Source: Andrena cerasifolii (lineage: Eukaryota; Arthropoda; Insecta; Hymenoptera; Andrenidae). Taken from it: a stretch of DNA of 64,000 bases. Shown here piece by piece: positions 1 through 12,954 of this stretch. The notes under the pieces were generated by a model. It saw only the letters and a program-made list of their open reading frames with translations. It was not told the DNA's origin and searched no databases. Both the position numbers and the translations under genes were made by a program. The stretch is taken from the NCBI RefSeq assembly GCF_050908995.1, contig NW_027485040.1, forward strand, positions 1 through 64,000, written 5' to 3'. Numbering within the stretch: position 1 is the first letter of the stretch; every line of letters starts with the position of its first letter.

Positions 1-589
1 TGATATTGCAAAACCGATATTGAAAAACCGATATTGAATCCGATATTAGAACCGATATTGAAAAACCGATATTGAATCCGATATTAGAACCGATATTCAA
101 AAACCGATATTGAATCCGATATTAGACCCGATATTCAAAAACCGATATTGAAAAACAAATATTGAAAAACCGATATTGAAAACAAATATTGAAAAACCGA
201 TATTGAAAAACCGATATTGAATCCGATATTAGAACCGATATTCAAAAACCGATATTGAAAACCAAATATTCCAAAACTGATATTGCACAACCGATATTGA
301 AAAACCGATATTGAATCCGATATTAGAACCGATATTGAAAAACCAATATTGAAAAACCTATATCGAAAAACTGATATTGCAAAACCGATATTGAAAAACC
401 GATATTTAATCCGATATTAGAACCGATATCGAAAAACTGATATTGCAAAACCGATATTGAAAAACCGATATTGAATCCGATATTAGAACCGATATTCAAA
501 AACCGATATTGAATCCGATATTAGAACCGATATTCAAAAACCGATATTGAAAACCAAATATTCAAAACTGATATTGCAAAACCGATATT
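1..589 (+). repeat. Left edge of array, mixed units
   Basis: This stretch is already inside the array. It holds majority 14-mers, 12-bp couplets and CAAATATT units. A variant at about 271-285 reads ATTCCAAAAC where most copies have ATTCAAAAAC. No gene or junction with other DNA is seen, so the array begins beyond the left edge. Confidence 0.9.
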
Positions 590-1352
590 GAAAAACCGAT
601 ATTGAAAAACAAATATTGAAAAACTGATATCGAGAAACTGATATTGAAAAACCGATATTGAAAAACCGATATTGAAAAACAAATATGAAAAACTGATATC
701 GATAAACTGATATTGAAAAACCGATATTGAAAAACCGATATTGAAAAACCGATATTGAAAAACCGATATTGAGAAACCGATATTGATAAACCTATACCGA
801 AAAACTGATATTGCAAAACCGATATTGAAAAACCGATATTGAATCCGATATTAGAACCGATATTCAAAAACCGATATTGAATCCGATATTAGAACCGATA
901 TTGAATCCGATATTAGAACCGATATTGAATCCGATATTAGAACCGATATTCAAAAACCGATATTGAATCCGATATTAGAACCGATATTCAAAAACCGATA
1001 TTGAAAACCAAATATTCAAAAACTGATATTGCACAACCGATATTGAAAAACCGATATTGAATCCGATATTAGAACCGATATTGAAAAACCGATATTGAAA
1101 AACCTATATCGAAAAACTGATATTGCAAAACCGATATTGAAAAACCGATATTTAATCCGATATTAGAACCGATATCGAAAAACTGATATTGCAAAACCGA
1201 TATTGAAAAACCGATATTGAATCCGATATTAGAACCGATATTCAAAAACCGATATTGAATCCGATATTAGAACCGATATTCAAAAACCGATATTGAAAAC
1301 CAAATATTCAAAAACTGACATTGCAAAACCGATATTGAAAAACCGATATTGA
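590..1352 (+). repeat. Higher-order repeat, copy 1 of offset ~1090/1080
   Basis: Aligns with 1679-2432. The offset is 1089 at the rare variant ATCGAGAAACTG (about 629), becomes 1090 after a 1-bp deletion near 686 (AAATATGAAAAAC, a 13-bp unit), then 1080 after couplet rearrangement near 880-950. Whole 60-base stretches around 961-1260 are identical to 2041-2340. Similarity stops near 1352, where copy 2 continues with a 12-bp couplet. Confidence 0.85.
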
Positions 1353-1678
1353 AAAACCGATATTGAAAACCAAATACTGAAAAACTGATATTGAAAAACC
1401 GATATTGAAAAACCGATATTGCAAAACCTATATCGAAAAACTGATATTGCAAAACCGATATTGAATCCGATATTAGAACCGATATTCAAAAACCGATATT
1501 GAATCCGATATTAGAACCGATATTCAAAAACCGATATTGAAAAACAAATATTGAAAAACCGATATTGAAAAACAAATATTGAAAAACCGATATTGAAAAA
1601 CAAATATTGAAAAACCGATATTGAAAAACAAATATTGAAAAACTGATATCGAAAATCTGATATTGAAAAACCGATATT

Positions 1679-2432
1679 GAAAAACCGATATTGAAAAACA
1701 AATATTGAAAAACTGATATCGAGAAACTGATATTGAAAAACCGATATTGAAAAACCGATATTGAAAAACAAATATTGAAAAACTGATATCGATAAACTGA
1801 TATTGAAAAACCGATATTGAAAAACCGATATTGAAAAACCGATATTGAAAAACCGATATTGAGAAACCGATATTGATAAACCTATACCGAAAAACTGATA
1901 TTGCAAAACCGATATTGAAAAACCGATATTGAATCCGATATTAGAACCGATATTCAAAAACCGATATTGAATCCGATATTAGAACCGATATTCAAAAACC
2001 GATATTGAATCCGATATTAGAACCGATATTCAAAAACCGATATTGAATCCGATATTAGAACCGATATTCAAAAACCGATATTGAAAACCAAATATTCAAA
2101 AACTGATATTGCACAACCGATATTGAAAAACCGATATTGAATCCGATATTAGAACCGATATTGAAAAACCGATATTGAAAAACCTATATCGAAAAACTGA
2201 TATTGCAAAACCGATATTGAAAAACCGATATTTAATCCGATATTAGAACCGATATCGAAAAACTGATATTGCAAAACCGATATTGAAAAACCGATATTGA
2301 ATCCGATATTAGAACCGATATTCAAAAACCGATATTGAATCCGATATTAGAACCGATATTCAAAAACCGATATTGAAAACCAAATATTCAAAAACTGATA
2401 TTGCAAAACCGATATTGAAAAACCGATATTGA
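1679..2432 (+). repeat. Higher-order repeat, copy 2 of offset ~1090/1080
   Basis: Partner of 590-1352. Here the couplets near 1954-2081 alternate regularly with CCGATATTCAAAAA units, whereas copy 1 has three couplets in a row. The variant ATCGAGAAACTG (about 1718) is shared. Parts of 1486-1957 recur at 10743-11214 (offset 9257), 20.65-21.0 kb and 36.77-37.2 kb, so this module belongs to a dispersed set. Confidence 0.82.
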
Positions 2433-3240
2433 ATCCGATATTAGAACCGATATTGAAAAACCGATATTGAAAAACCTATATCGAAAAACTGATATTGCAA
2501 AACCGATATTGAAAAACCGATATTGAATCCGATATTAGAACCGATATTGAAAAACCGATATTGAATCCGATATTAGAACCGATATTCAAAAACCGATATT
2601 GAATCCGATATTAGAACCGATATTCAAAAACCGATATTGAAAAACAAATATTGAAAAACCGATATTGAAAAACAAATATTGAAAAACCGATATTGAAAAA
2701 CAAATATTGAAAAACTGATATCGAAAATCTGATATTGAAAAACCGATATTGAAAAACCGATATTGAAAAACAAATATTGAAAAAACGATATTGAAAAACC
2801 GATATTGAATCCGATATTAGAACCGATATTGAATCCGATATTAGAACCGATATTGAAAAACCGATATTGAATCCGATATTAGAACCGATATTCAAAAACC
2901 GATATTGAATCCGATATTAGAACCGATATTCAAAAACCGATATTGAAAACCAAATATTCAAAAACCGATATTGAAAAACAAATATTGAAAAACCGATATT
3001 GAAAAACGAATATTGAAAAACTGATATCGAAAATCTGATATTCAAAAACCGATATTGAAAAACAAATATTCAAAAACTGATATTGCACAACCGATATTGA
3101 AAAACTGATATTGAAAAACCGATATTAGAACCGATATTGAAAAACCGATATTGAAAAACCTATATCGAAAAACTGATATTGCAAAACCGATATTGTAAAA
3201 CCGATATTTAATCCGATATTAGAACCGATATCGAAAAACT
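2433..3240 (+). repeat. Mixed cassettes with a C3 copy
   Basis: Satellite with no gene. A C3-type cassette lies at 2611-2895. The stretch near 3080-3130 is irregular: a TTAGAA unit follows a 14-mer without its usual GAAT partner, suggesting a local rearrangement. Confidence 0.8.
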
Positions 3241-3600
3241 GATATTGCAAAACCGATATTGAAAAACCGATATTGAATCCGATATTAGAACCGATATTCA
3301 AAAACCGATATTGAAAACCAAATATTCAAAAACTGATATTGCAAAACCGATATTGAAAAACCGATATTGAATCCGATATTAGAACCGATATTCAAAAACC
3401 GATATTGAATCCGATATTAGAACCGATATTCAAAAACCGATATTGAAAACCAAATATTCAAAAACTGATATTGCAAAACCGATATTGAAAAACCGATATT
3501 GAATCCGATATTAGAACCGATATTCAAAAACCGATATTGAATCCGATATTAGAACCGATATTCAAAAACCGATATTGAAAACCAAATATTGAAAAACTGA
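3241..3600 (+). repeat. Local 132-bp subrepeat (2 full, 1 short copy)
   Basis: A ten-unit series repeats here: CTGATATTGCAAAA, a majority 14-mer, a 12-bp couplet, CCGATATTCAAAAA, a second couplet, CCGATATTCAAAAA, then two units around CCAAATATT. Unit lengths sum to 132 bp, and the spacing between the CTGATATTGC starts at 3331 and 3463 is 132. The first copy is shorter because it lacks one couplet plus one 14-mer (38 bp). The same subrepeat recurs near 12.65-12.95, 13.3-13.6, 14.65-14.95, 16.7-17.0, 17.5-17.8, 23.05-23.3, 24.65-24.95, 42.5-42.8 and 44.55-44.85 kb. Confidence 0.82.
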
Positions 3601-6455
3601 TATTGCAAAACCGATATTGAAAAACCGATATTGAATCCGATATTAGAACCGATATTGAAAAACCGATATTGAAAAACCTATATCGAAAAACTGATATTGC
3701 AAAACCGATATTGAAAAACCGATATTTAATCCGATATTAGAACCGATATCGAAAAACTGATATTGCAAAACCGATATTGAAAAACCGATATTGAATCCGA
3801 TATTAGAACCGATATTCAAAAACCGATGTTGAATCCGATATTAGAACCGATATTGAAAAACCGATATTGAAAACCAAATATTGAAAAACTGATATTGCAA
3901 AACCGATGTTGAAAAAATGATATTTAAAAACCGATATTGAAAAACCGATATTGAAAAACAAATATTGAAAACCGATATTTAATCCGATATTAGAACCGAT
4001 ATTCAAAAACCGATATTGAAAACCAAATATTGAAAAACTGATATTGAAAAACCGATATTGAAAAACCGATATTGCAAAACCTATATCGAAAAACTGATAT
4101 TGCAAAACCGATATTGAAAAACCGATATTGAATCCGATATTAGAACCGATATTGAAAAACCGATATTGAATCCGATATTAGAACCGATATTCAAAAACCG
4201 ATATTGAATCCGATATTGAAAAACAAATATTGAAAAACCGATATTGAAAAACAAATATTGAAAAACCGATATTGAAAAACAAATATTGAAAAACTGATAT
4301 CGAAAATCTGATATTGAAAAACCGATATTGAAAAACCGATATTGAAAAACAAATATTGAAAAACCGATATTGAAAAACCGATATTGAATCCGATATTAGA
4401 ACCGATATTCTAAAACCGATATTGAATCCGATATTAGAACCGATATTGAAAAACAAATATTGAAAAACTGATATCGAAAAACTGATATTGCAAAACCGAT
4501 ATTGAAAAACCGATATTGAAAAACTGATATTGCAAAACCGATATTGAAAAACCGATATTGAATCCGATATTAGAACCGATATTGAAAAACCGATATTGAA
4601 TCCGATATTAGAACCGATATTCAAAAACCGATATTGAATCCGATATTAGAACCGATATTCAAAAACCGATATTGAAAAACAAATATTGAAAAACCGATAT
4701 TGAAAAACAAATATTGAAAAACCGATATTGAAATACAAATATTGAAAAACCGATATTGAAAAACAAATATTGAAAAACTGATATCGAAAATCTGATATTG
4801 AAAAACCGATATTGAAAAACCGATATTGATAAACAAATATTGAAAAACCGATATTGAAAAACCGATATTGAATCCGATATTAGAACCGATATTGAAACCG
4901 ATATTAGAACCGATATTGAAAAACCGATATTCAATCCGATATTAGAACCGATATTCAAAAACCGATATTGAATCCGATATTAGAACCGATATTGAAAACC
5001 AAATATTCAAAAACCGATATTGAAAAACAAATATTGAAAAACCGATATTGAAAAACAAATATTGAAAAACTGATATCGAAAATCTGATATTGAAAAACCG
5101 ATATTGAAAAACCGATATTGAAAAACAAATAATGAAAAACTGATATCGATAAACTGATATTGAAAAACCGATATTGAAAAACCGATATTGAAAAACCGAT
5201 ATTGAAAAACCGATATTGAAAAACCGATATTGAGAAACCGATATTGATAAACCTATACCGAAAAACTGATATTGCAAAACCGATATTGAAAAACCGATAT
5301 TGATTCCGATATTAGAACCGATATTCAAAAACCGATATTGAATCCGATATTAGAACCGATATTGAAAAACCGATATTGAAAAACCTATATCGAAAAACTG
5401 ATATTGCAAAACCGATATTGAAAAACCGATATTTAATCCGATATTAGAACCGATATCGAAAAACTGATATTGCAAAACCGATATTGAAAAACCGATATTG
5501 AATCCGATATTAGAACCGATATTCAAAAACCGATATTGAAAACCAAATTTTCAAAAACTGATATTGCAAAACCGATATTGAAAAACCGATATTGAATCCG
5601 ATATTAGAACCGATATTGAAAAACCGATATTGAGAAACCGATATTGATAAACCTATACCGAAAAACTGATATTGCAAAACCGATATTGAAAAACCGATAT
5701 TGATTCCGATATTAGAACCGATATTCAAAAACCGATATTGAATCCGATATTAGAACCGATATTGAATCCGATATTAGAACCGATATTCAAAAACCGATAT
5801 TGAATCCGATATTAGAACCGATATTCAAAAACCGATATTGAAAACCAAATATACAAAAACTGATATTGCAAAACCGATATTGAAAAACCGATATTGAATC
5901 CGATATTAGAACCAATATTGAAAAACCGATATTGAAAAACCTATATCGAAAAACTGATATTGCAAAACCGATATTGAAAAACCGATATTTAATCCGATAT
6001 TAGAACCGATATCGAAAAACTGATATTGCAAAACCGATATTGAAAAACCGATATTGAATCCGATATTAGAACCGATATTCAAAAACCGATGTTGAATCCG
6101 ATATTAGAACCGATATTGAAAAACCGATATTGAAAACCAAATATTGAAAAACTGATATTGCAAAACCGATGTTGAAAAAATGATATTTAAAAACCGATAT
6201 TGAAAAACCGATATTGAAAAACAAATATTGAAAACCGATATTTAATCCGATATTAGAACCGATATTGAAAACCAAATATTGAAAAACTGATATTGAAAAA
6301 CCGATATTGAAAAACCGATATTGCAAAACCTATATCGAAAAACTGATATTGCAAAACCGATATTGAAAAACCGATATTGAATCCGATATTAGAACCGATA
6401 TTGAAAAACCGATATTGAATCCGATATTAGAACCGATATTCAAAAACCGATATTG
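3601..6455 (+). repeat. Mixed cassettes, two related ~2.2-kb-spaced modules
   Basis: A module marked by ATGTTGAAAAAATG and a 13-bp step (AAATATTGAAAACC) occurs at 3803-4105 and again at 6066-6326. The second copy is 42 bp, or three monomers, shorter. The same module recurs at 37962-38264 and 40367-40669. A variant reading TATTCTAAAACC lies near 4408. Nothing gene-like is present. Confidence 0.8.
4942..5328 (+). repeat. Cassette C1, enlarged by one 12-bp couplet
   Basis: C1 is recognised by the marker series AAATAATG, ATCGATAAACTG, a run of majority 14-mers, GAGAAACC, GATAAACCTATACC, then GATTCC. This copy is 387 bp rather than 363 because an extra couplet (24 bp) sits inside it. It is the leftmost C1 in the window. 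Confidence 0.82.
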
Positions 6456-6989
6456 AATCCGATATTGAAAAACAAATATTGAAAAACCGATATTGAAAAA
6501 CAAATATTGAAAAACCGATATTGAAAAACAAATATTGAAAAACTGATATCGAAAATCTGATATTAAAAAACCGATATTGAAAAACCGATATTGAAAAACA
6601 AATATTGAAAAACCGATATTGAAAAACCGATATTGAATCCGATATTAGAACCGATATTCTAAAACCGATATTGAATCCGATATTAGAACCGATATTGAAT
6701 CCGATATTAGAACCGATATTGAAAAACCGATATTGAATCCGATATTAGAACCGATATTGAAAAACCGATATTGAATCCGATATTAGAACCGATGTTGAAA
6801 AACCGATATTGAAAAACAAATATTGAAAAACTGATATCATAAAACCGAAATTGAAAAACCGATATTGAAAAACCTATATCGAAAAACTGATATTCCAAAA
6901 CCGATATTGAATCCGATATTAGAACCGATATTGAAAAACCGATATTGAAAAACAAATATTGAAAAACTGATATCGAAAAACTGATATTG
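6456..6989 (+). repeat. Small module shared with 57.58-58.1 kb
   Basis: Matches 57.58-58.1 kb at offset 51127 and shares the rare variants TATTCTAAAACC (6659 and 57786) and an isolated GAAT unit followed directly by a 14-mer. It then carries GATGTTG and CCGAAATTG markers that also occur at 18.96-19.08 and 35.12-35.24 kb. A private variant, ATCATAAAACC near 6837, replaces ATCGAAAAACC. One monomer near 6940 is extra relative to the 58-kb copy. Confidence 0.8.
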
Positions 6990-7090
6990 AAAAACCGATA
7001 TTGAAAAACCGATATTGAAAAACCAATAGTGAAAAACCTATATCGAAAAACTGATATTGCAAAGCCGATATTGAGAAACCGATATTGAAA

Positions 7091-7461
7091 AACTTACATC
7101 GGAAAACTGATATTGCAAAACCGATATTGAAAAACCGATATTGAATCCGATATTAGAACCGATATTGAAAAACCGATATTGAAAAACAAATATTGAAAAA
7201 CTGATATCGAAAAACTGATATTGAAAAACCGATATTGAAAAACCGATATTGAAAAACCAATAGTGAAAAACCTATATCGAAAAACTGATATTGCAAAGCC
7301 GATATTGAGAAACCGATATTGAATCCGATATTAGAACCGATATTCAATAACCGATATTGAAAACCAAATACTGAAAAACTGATATTGAAAAACCGACATT
7401 GAAAAACCGATATTGAAAAACCTATATCGAAAAACTGATATTGCAAAACCGATATTGAAAA
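7091..7461 (+). repeat. Local duplication, copy 1 (offset 1016-1044)
   Basis: Aligns with 8135-8477. Shared rare variants are CTTACATCGG, CCAATAGTG, CAAAGCC and CAATAACC (7345 and 8361, offset 1016). The offset is 1044 at CTTACATCGG, so this copy has two extra 14-mers (28 bp) near 7200-7250. Confidence 0.82.
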
Positions 7462-7976
7462 ACCGATATTGAATCCGATATTAGAACCGATATTGAAAAA
7501 CCGATATTGAAAAACAAATATTGAAAAACTGATATCGAAAAACTGATATTGAAAAACCGATATTGAAAACCAAATACTGAAAAACTGATATTGAAAAACC
7601 GAAATTGAAAAACCGATATTGAAAAACCTATATCGAAAAACTGATATTGCAAAACCGATATTGAAAAAAAAATATTGAAAAACTTACATCGAAAAACTGA
7701 TATTGAAAAACCGATATTGAAAAACCGATATTGAAAAACCGATATTGAAAAACCGATATTGAAAAACCGATATTGAAAAACCTATATCGAAAAACTGATA
7801 TTGCAAAACCGATATTGAGAAACCGATATTGAATCCGATATTAGAACCGATATTCAAAAACCGATATTGAAAACCAAATACTGAAAAACTGATATTGAAA
7901 AACCGAAATTGAAAAACCGATATTGAAAAACCTATATCGAAAAACTGATATTCCAAAACCGATATTGAATCCGATA

Positions 7977-8462
7977 TTAGAACCGATATTGAAAAACAAA
8001 TATTGAAAAACTGATATCGAAAAACTGATATTGCAAAACCGATATTGAAAAACCGATATTGAAAAACTGATATTGCAAAACCGATATTGAAAAACCGATA
8101 TTGAAAAACCGATATTGAAAAACCAATATTGAAAAACTTACATCGGAAAACTGATATTGCAAAACCGATATTGAAAAACCGATATTGAATCCGATATTAG
8201 AACCGATATTGAAAAACCGATATTGAAAAACAAATATTGAAAAACTGATATTGAAAAACCGATATTGAAAAACCAATAGTGAAAAACCTATATCGAAAAA
8301 CTGATATTGCAAAGCCGATATTGAGAAACCGATATTGAATCCGATATTAGAACCGATATTCAATAACCGATATTGAAAACCAAATACTGAAAAACTGATA
8401 TTGAAAAACCGACATTGAAAAACCGATATTGAAAAACCTATATCGAAAAACTGATATTGCAA
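7977..8462 (-). other. Longest open frame, repeat-derived, not called a gene
   Basis: This 161-codon frame on the minus strand starts at TTG and ends at a TAA supplied by a TTAGAA unit. Its translation is degenerate copies of QYRFFNIGFSISVF, which is simply what three 14-bp monomers encode. The same peptide appears in all three minus frames and across the whole window. There is no ATG start, ribosome binding site, domain or unique region. I list it only to record that it was examined; about a hundred shorter ones behave the same way. Confidence 0.9.
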
Positions 8463-8477
8463 AACCGATATTGAAAA
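8135..8477 (+). repeat. Local duplication, copy 2
   Basis: Partner of 7091-7461, shorter by two monomers. Immediately downstream, 8470-8680 also matches 7660-7870 at offset 810, so two duplications of different offset abut. Confidence 0.8.
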
Positions 8478-9660
8478 ACCAATATTGAAAAACTTACATC
8501 GAAAAACTGATATTGAAAAACCGATATTGAAAAACCGATATTGAAAAACCGATATTGAAAAACCGATATTGAAAAACCGATATTGAAAAACCTATATCGA
8601 AAAACTGATATTGCAAAACCGATATTGAGAAACCGATATTGAATCCGATATTAGAACCGATATTCAAAAACCGATATTGAATCCGATATTAGAACCGATA
8701 TTCAAAAACCGATATTGCAAAAACGATATTGAAAAGCCGATATTGAAAAACCTATATCGAAAAACTGATATTGCAAAACCGATATTGAGAAACCGATATT
8801 GAATCCGATATTAGAACCGATATTCAAAAACCGATATTGAATCCGATATTAGAACCGATATTGAAAAACCGATATTGAAAAACCAATATTGAAAAACTGA
8901 TATCGAAAAACCGATATTGAAAAACCGATATTGAAAAACCTATATCGAAAAACTGATATTGCAAAACCGATATTGAAAAACCAATATTGAAAAACTTACA
9001 TCGAAAAACTGATATTGAAAAACCGATATTGAAAAACCGATATGAAAAACCGATATTGAAAAACCGATATTGAAAAACCGATATTGAAAAACCGATATTG
9101 AAAAACCGATATTGAAAAACCTATATCGAAAAACTGATATTGCAAAACCGATATTGAAAAACCAATATTGAAAAACTTACATCGAAAAACTGATATTGAA
9201 AAACCGATATTGAAAAACCGATATTGAAAAACCGATATTGAAAAACCGATATTGAAAAACCGATATTGAAAAACCGATATTGAAAAATCGATATTGAAAA
9301 ACCTATATCGAAAAACTGATATTGCAAAACCGATATTGAATCCGATATTAGAACCGATATTCAAAAACCGATATTGAATCCGATATTAGAACCGATATTC
9401 AAAAACCGATATTGCAAAAACGACATTGAAAAGCCGATATTGAAAAACCGATATTGAAAAACCGATATTGAATCCGATATTAGAACCGATATTCAAAAAC
9501 CGATATTGAATCCGATATTAGAACCGATATTCAAAAACCGATATTGCAAAAACGATATTGAAAAGCCGATATTGAAAAACCGATATTGAAAAACCGATAT
9601 TGAAAAACCGATATTGAAAAACCGATATTGAAAAACCGATATTGAAAAACCTATATCGAA

Positions 9661-9930
9661 AAACTGATATTGCAAAACCGATATTGAGAAACCGATATTG
9701 AATCCGATATTAGAACCGATATTCAAAAACCGATATTGAATCCGATATTAGAACCGATATTGAAAAACCGATATTGAAAACCAAATACTGAAAAACTGAT
9801 ATTGAAAAACCGACATTGAAAAACCGATATTGAAAAACCTATATCGAAAAACTGATATTGCAAAACCGATATTGAAAAACCAATATTGAAAAACTTACAT
9901 CGAAAAACTGATATTGAAAAACCGATATTG
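9661..9930 (+). repeat. Segment repeated base-for-base at 53401-53670
   Basis: Read line against line, these 270 bases are the same as 53401-53670 (offset 43740), including GAGAAACC, CCAAATACTG, CCGACATTG and CTTACATCG variants. Related copies lie at about 56.73-56.98 and 61.43-61.70 kb. This ties the left sublineage to the right-hand 3.3-kb repeat. Confidence 0.88.
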
Positions 9931-9966
9931 AAAAACCTATATCGAAAAACTGATATTGCAAAACCG

Positions 9967-10350
9967 ATATTGAGAAACCGATATTGAATCCGATATTAGA
10001 TCCGATATTCAAAAACCGATATTGAATCCGATATTAGAACCGATATTCAAAAACCGATATTGCAAAAACGATATTGAAAAGCCGATATTGAAAAACCGAT
10101 ATTGAAAAACCGATATTGAAAAACCGATATTGAAAAACCTATATCGAAAAACTGATATTGCAAAACCGATATTGAGAAACCGATATTGAATCCGATATTA
10201 GAACCGATATTCAAAAACCGATATTGAATCCGATATTAGAACCGATATTCAAAAACCGATATTGAAAACCAAATATTCAAAAACTGATATTGCAAAACCG
10301 ATATTGAAAAACCGATATTGAATCCGATATTGAAAAACAAATATTGAAAA
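9967..10350 (+). repeat. Segment repeated at 57.23-57.61 kb
   Basis: Aligns with about 57230-57612 at constant offset 47262. It shares the rare TTAGATCC (9997-10003), the GCAAAAACGATATTG/GAAAAGCC pair and an isolated GAAT unit near 10320. TTAGATCC also marks about 53944 and 61972. Confidence 0.84.
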
Positions 10351-11219
10351 ACCGATATTGAAAAACCGATATTGAAAAACTGATATTGCAAAACCGATAT
10401 TGAAAAACCGATATTGAAAAACCGATATTGAAAAACCGATATTGAAAAACCAATATTGAAAAACTTACATCGGAAAACTGATATTGCAAAACCGATATTG
10501 AAAAACCGATATTGAAAAACCAATATTGAAAAACCTATATCGAAAAACTGATATTGCAAAGCCGATATTGAGAAACCGATATTGAATCCGATATTAGAAC
10601 CGATATTCAAAAACCGATATTGAAAACCAAATACTGAAAAACTGATATTGAAAAACCGATATTGAAAAACCGATATTGCAAAACCTATATCGAAAAACTG
10701 ATATTGCAAAACCGATATTGAATCCGATATTAGAACCGATATTCAAAAACCGATATTGAATCCGATATTAGAACCGATATTCAAAAACCGATATTGAAAA
10801 ACAAATATTGAAAAACCGATATTGAAAAACAAATATTGAAAAACCGATATTGAAAAACAAATATTGAAAAACCGATATTGAAAAACAAATATTGAAAAAC
10901 TGATATCGAAAATCTGATATTGAAAAACCGATATTGAAAAACCGATATTGAAAAACAAATATTGAAAAACTGATATCGAGAAACTGATATTGAAAAACCG
11001 ATATTGAAAAGCCGATATTGAAAAACAAATATTGAAAAACTGATATCGATAAACTGATATTGAAAAACCGATATTGAAAAACCGATATTGAAAAACCGAT
11101 ATTGAAAAACCGATATTGAGAAACCGATATTGATAAACCTATACCGAAAAACTGATATTGCAAAACCGATATTGAAAAACCGATATTGAATCCGATATTA
11201 GAACCGATATTCAAAAACC
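10351..11219 (+). repeat. Module shared with 1.4-1.96, 20.3-21.0 and 36.4-37.2 kb
   Basis: The 10743-11214 part aligns with 1486-1957 (offset 9257), with 20.65-21.0 kb (offset about 9910) and with 36767-37238 (offset 26024). All carry the marker ATCGAGAAACTG. Upstream, 10.45-10.7 kb shares CTTACATCGG, CAAAGCC and CCAAATACTG with 20.37-20.6 and 36.45-36.69 kb. Confidence 0.82.
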
Positions 11220-11395
11220 GATATTGAATCCGATATTAGAACCGATATTGAAAAACCGATATTGAAAAACCTATATCGAAAAACTGATATTGCAAAACCG
11301 ATATTGAAAAACCGATATTTAATCCGATATTAGAACCGATATCGAAAAACTGATATTGCAAAACCGATATTGAAAAACCGATATTGAATCCGATA

Positions 11396-12371
11396 TTAGA
11401 ACCGATATTCAAAAACCGATGTTGAATCCGATATTAGAACCGATATTGAAAAACCGATATTGAAAACCAAATATTGAAAAACTGATATTGCAAAACCGAT
11501 GTTTAAAAAACTGATATTTAAAAACCGATATTGAAAAACCGATATTGCAAAACCTATATCGAAAAACTGATATTGCAAAACCGATATTGAAAAACCGATA
11601 TTGAATCCGATATTAGAACCGATATTGAAAAACCGATATTGAATCCGATATTAGAACCGATATTCAAAAACCGATATTGAATCCGATATTAGAACCGATA
11701 TTCAAAAACCGATATTGAAAAACAAATATTGAAAAACCGATATTGAAAAACAAATATTGAAAAACCGATATTGAAAAACAAATATTGAAAAACTGATATC
11801 GAAAATCTGATATTGAAAAACCGATATTGAAAAACCGATATTGAAAAACCGATATTGAAAAACAAATATTGAAAAGCCGATATTGAAAAACCGATATTGA
11901 ATCCGATATTAGAACCGATATTGAATCCGATATTAGAACCGATATTGAAAAACCGATATTGAATCCGATATTAGAACCGATATTCAAAAACCGATATTGA
12001 ATCCGATATTAGAACCGATATTCAAAAACCGATATTGAAAACCAAATATTCAAAAACCGATATTGAAAAACAAATATTGAAAAACCGATATTGAAAAACA
12101 AATATTGAAAAACTGATATCGAAAATCTGATATTGAAAAACCGATATTGAAAAACCGATATTGAAAAACAAATAATGAAAAACTGATATCGATAAACTGA
12201 TATTGAAAAACCGATATTGAAAAACCGATATTGAAAAACCGATATTGAAAAACCGATATTGAAAAACCGATATTGAGAAACCGATATTGATAAACCTATA
12301 CCGAAAAACTGATATTGCAAAACCGATATTGAAAAACCGATATTGATTCCGATATTAGAACCGATATTCAA
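11396..12371 (+). repeat. C2-C3-C1 composite block
   Basis: C2 (11396-11578) is marked by GATGTTGAATCC and a rare 15-bp unit, CCGATGTTTAAAAAA, followed by CTGATATTTAAAAA. C3 follows, then C1 (12009-12371, 363 bp). This block is 14 bp longer than its partner at 43314-44275 because of one extra majority monomer in C3. C3 also reads GAAAAGCC near 11874. Confidence 0.85.
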
Positions 12372-12954
12372 AAACCGATATTGAGTCCGAAATTAGAACC
12401 GATATTCAAAAACCGATATTGAAAACCAAATATTCAAAAACTGATATTGCACAACCGATATTGAAAAACCGATATTGAATCCGATATTAGAACCGATATT
12501 GAAAAACCGATATTGAAAAACCTATATCGAAAAACTGATATTGCAAAACCGATATTGTAAAACCGATATTTAATCCGATATTAGAACCGATATCGAAAAA
12601 CTGATATTGCAAAACCGATATTGAAAAACCGATATTGAATCCGATATTAGAACCGATATTCAAAAACCGATATTGAAAACCAAATATTCAAAAACTGATA
12701 TTGCAAAACCGATATTGAAAAACCGATATTGAATCCGATATTAGAACCGATATTCAAAAACCGATATTGAATCCGATATTAGAACCGATATTCAAAAACC
12801 GATATTGAAAACCAAATATTCAAAAACTGATATTGCAAAACCGATATTGAAAAACCGATATTGAATCCGATATTAGAACCGATATTCAAAACCCGATATT
12901 GAATCCGATATTAGAACCGATATTCAAAAACCGATATTGAAAACCAAATATTGA

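Larger units (their letters stand above)
6990..10350 (+). repeat. Monomer-rich sublineage
   Basis: This stretch differs from its surroundings. It has longer runs of the majority 14-mer (for example about 9195-9300), fewer CAAATATT units, and variants rare or absent elsewhere: CTTACATCG, CCAATAGTG, GCAAAGCC and GCAAAAACGATATTG followed by GAAAAGCC. A 13-bp unit lies near 9038 (GATATGAAAAACC). Pieces of this type reappear inside the 3.3-kb repeats at 53.4-54.2, 56.7-57.6 and 61.4-62.2 kb. No gene is seen. Confidence 0.85.

Noticed and set aside
7977..8462. 161-codon minus-strand frame and about a hundred shorter ones as protein-coding genes
   Set aside because: All are translations of the monomer, nearly all start at TTG, overlap in several frames with the same peptide, and end at stops created by unit variants. 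None has unique sequence.
11650..11720. Hairpin formed by TGAAT and ATTCA flanking a couplet
   Set aside because: The complementary arms are only 5 bp with a loop of about 17 bases, and complementarity stops there. It is a by-product of the GAAT and CAAAAA unit ends.
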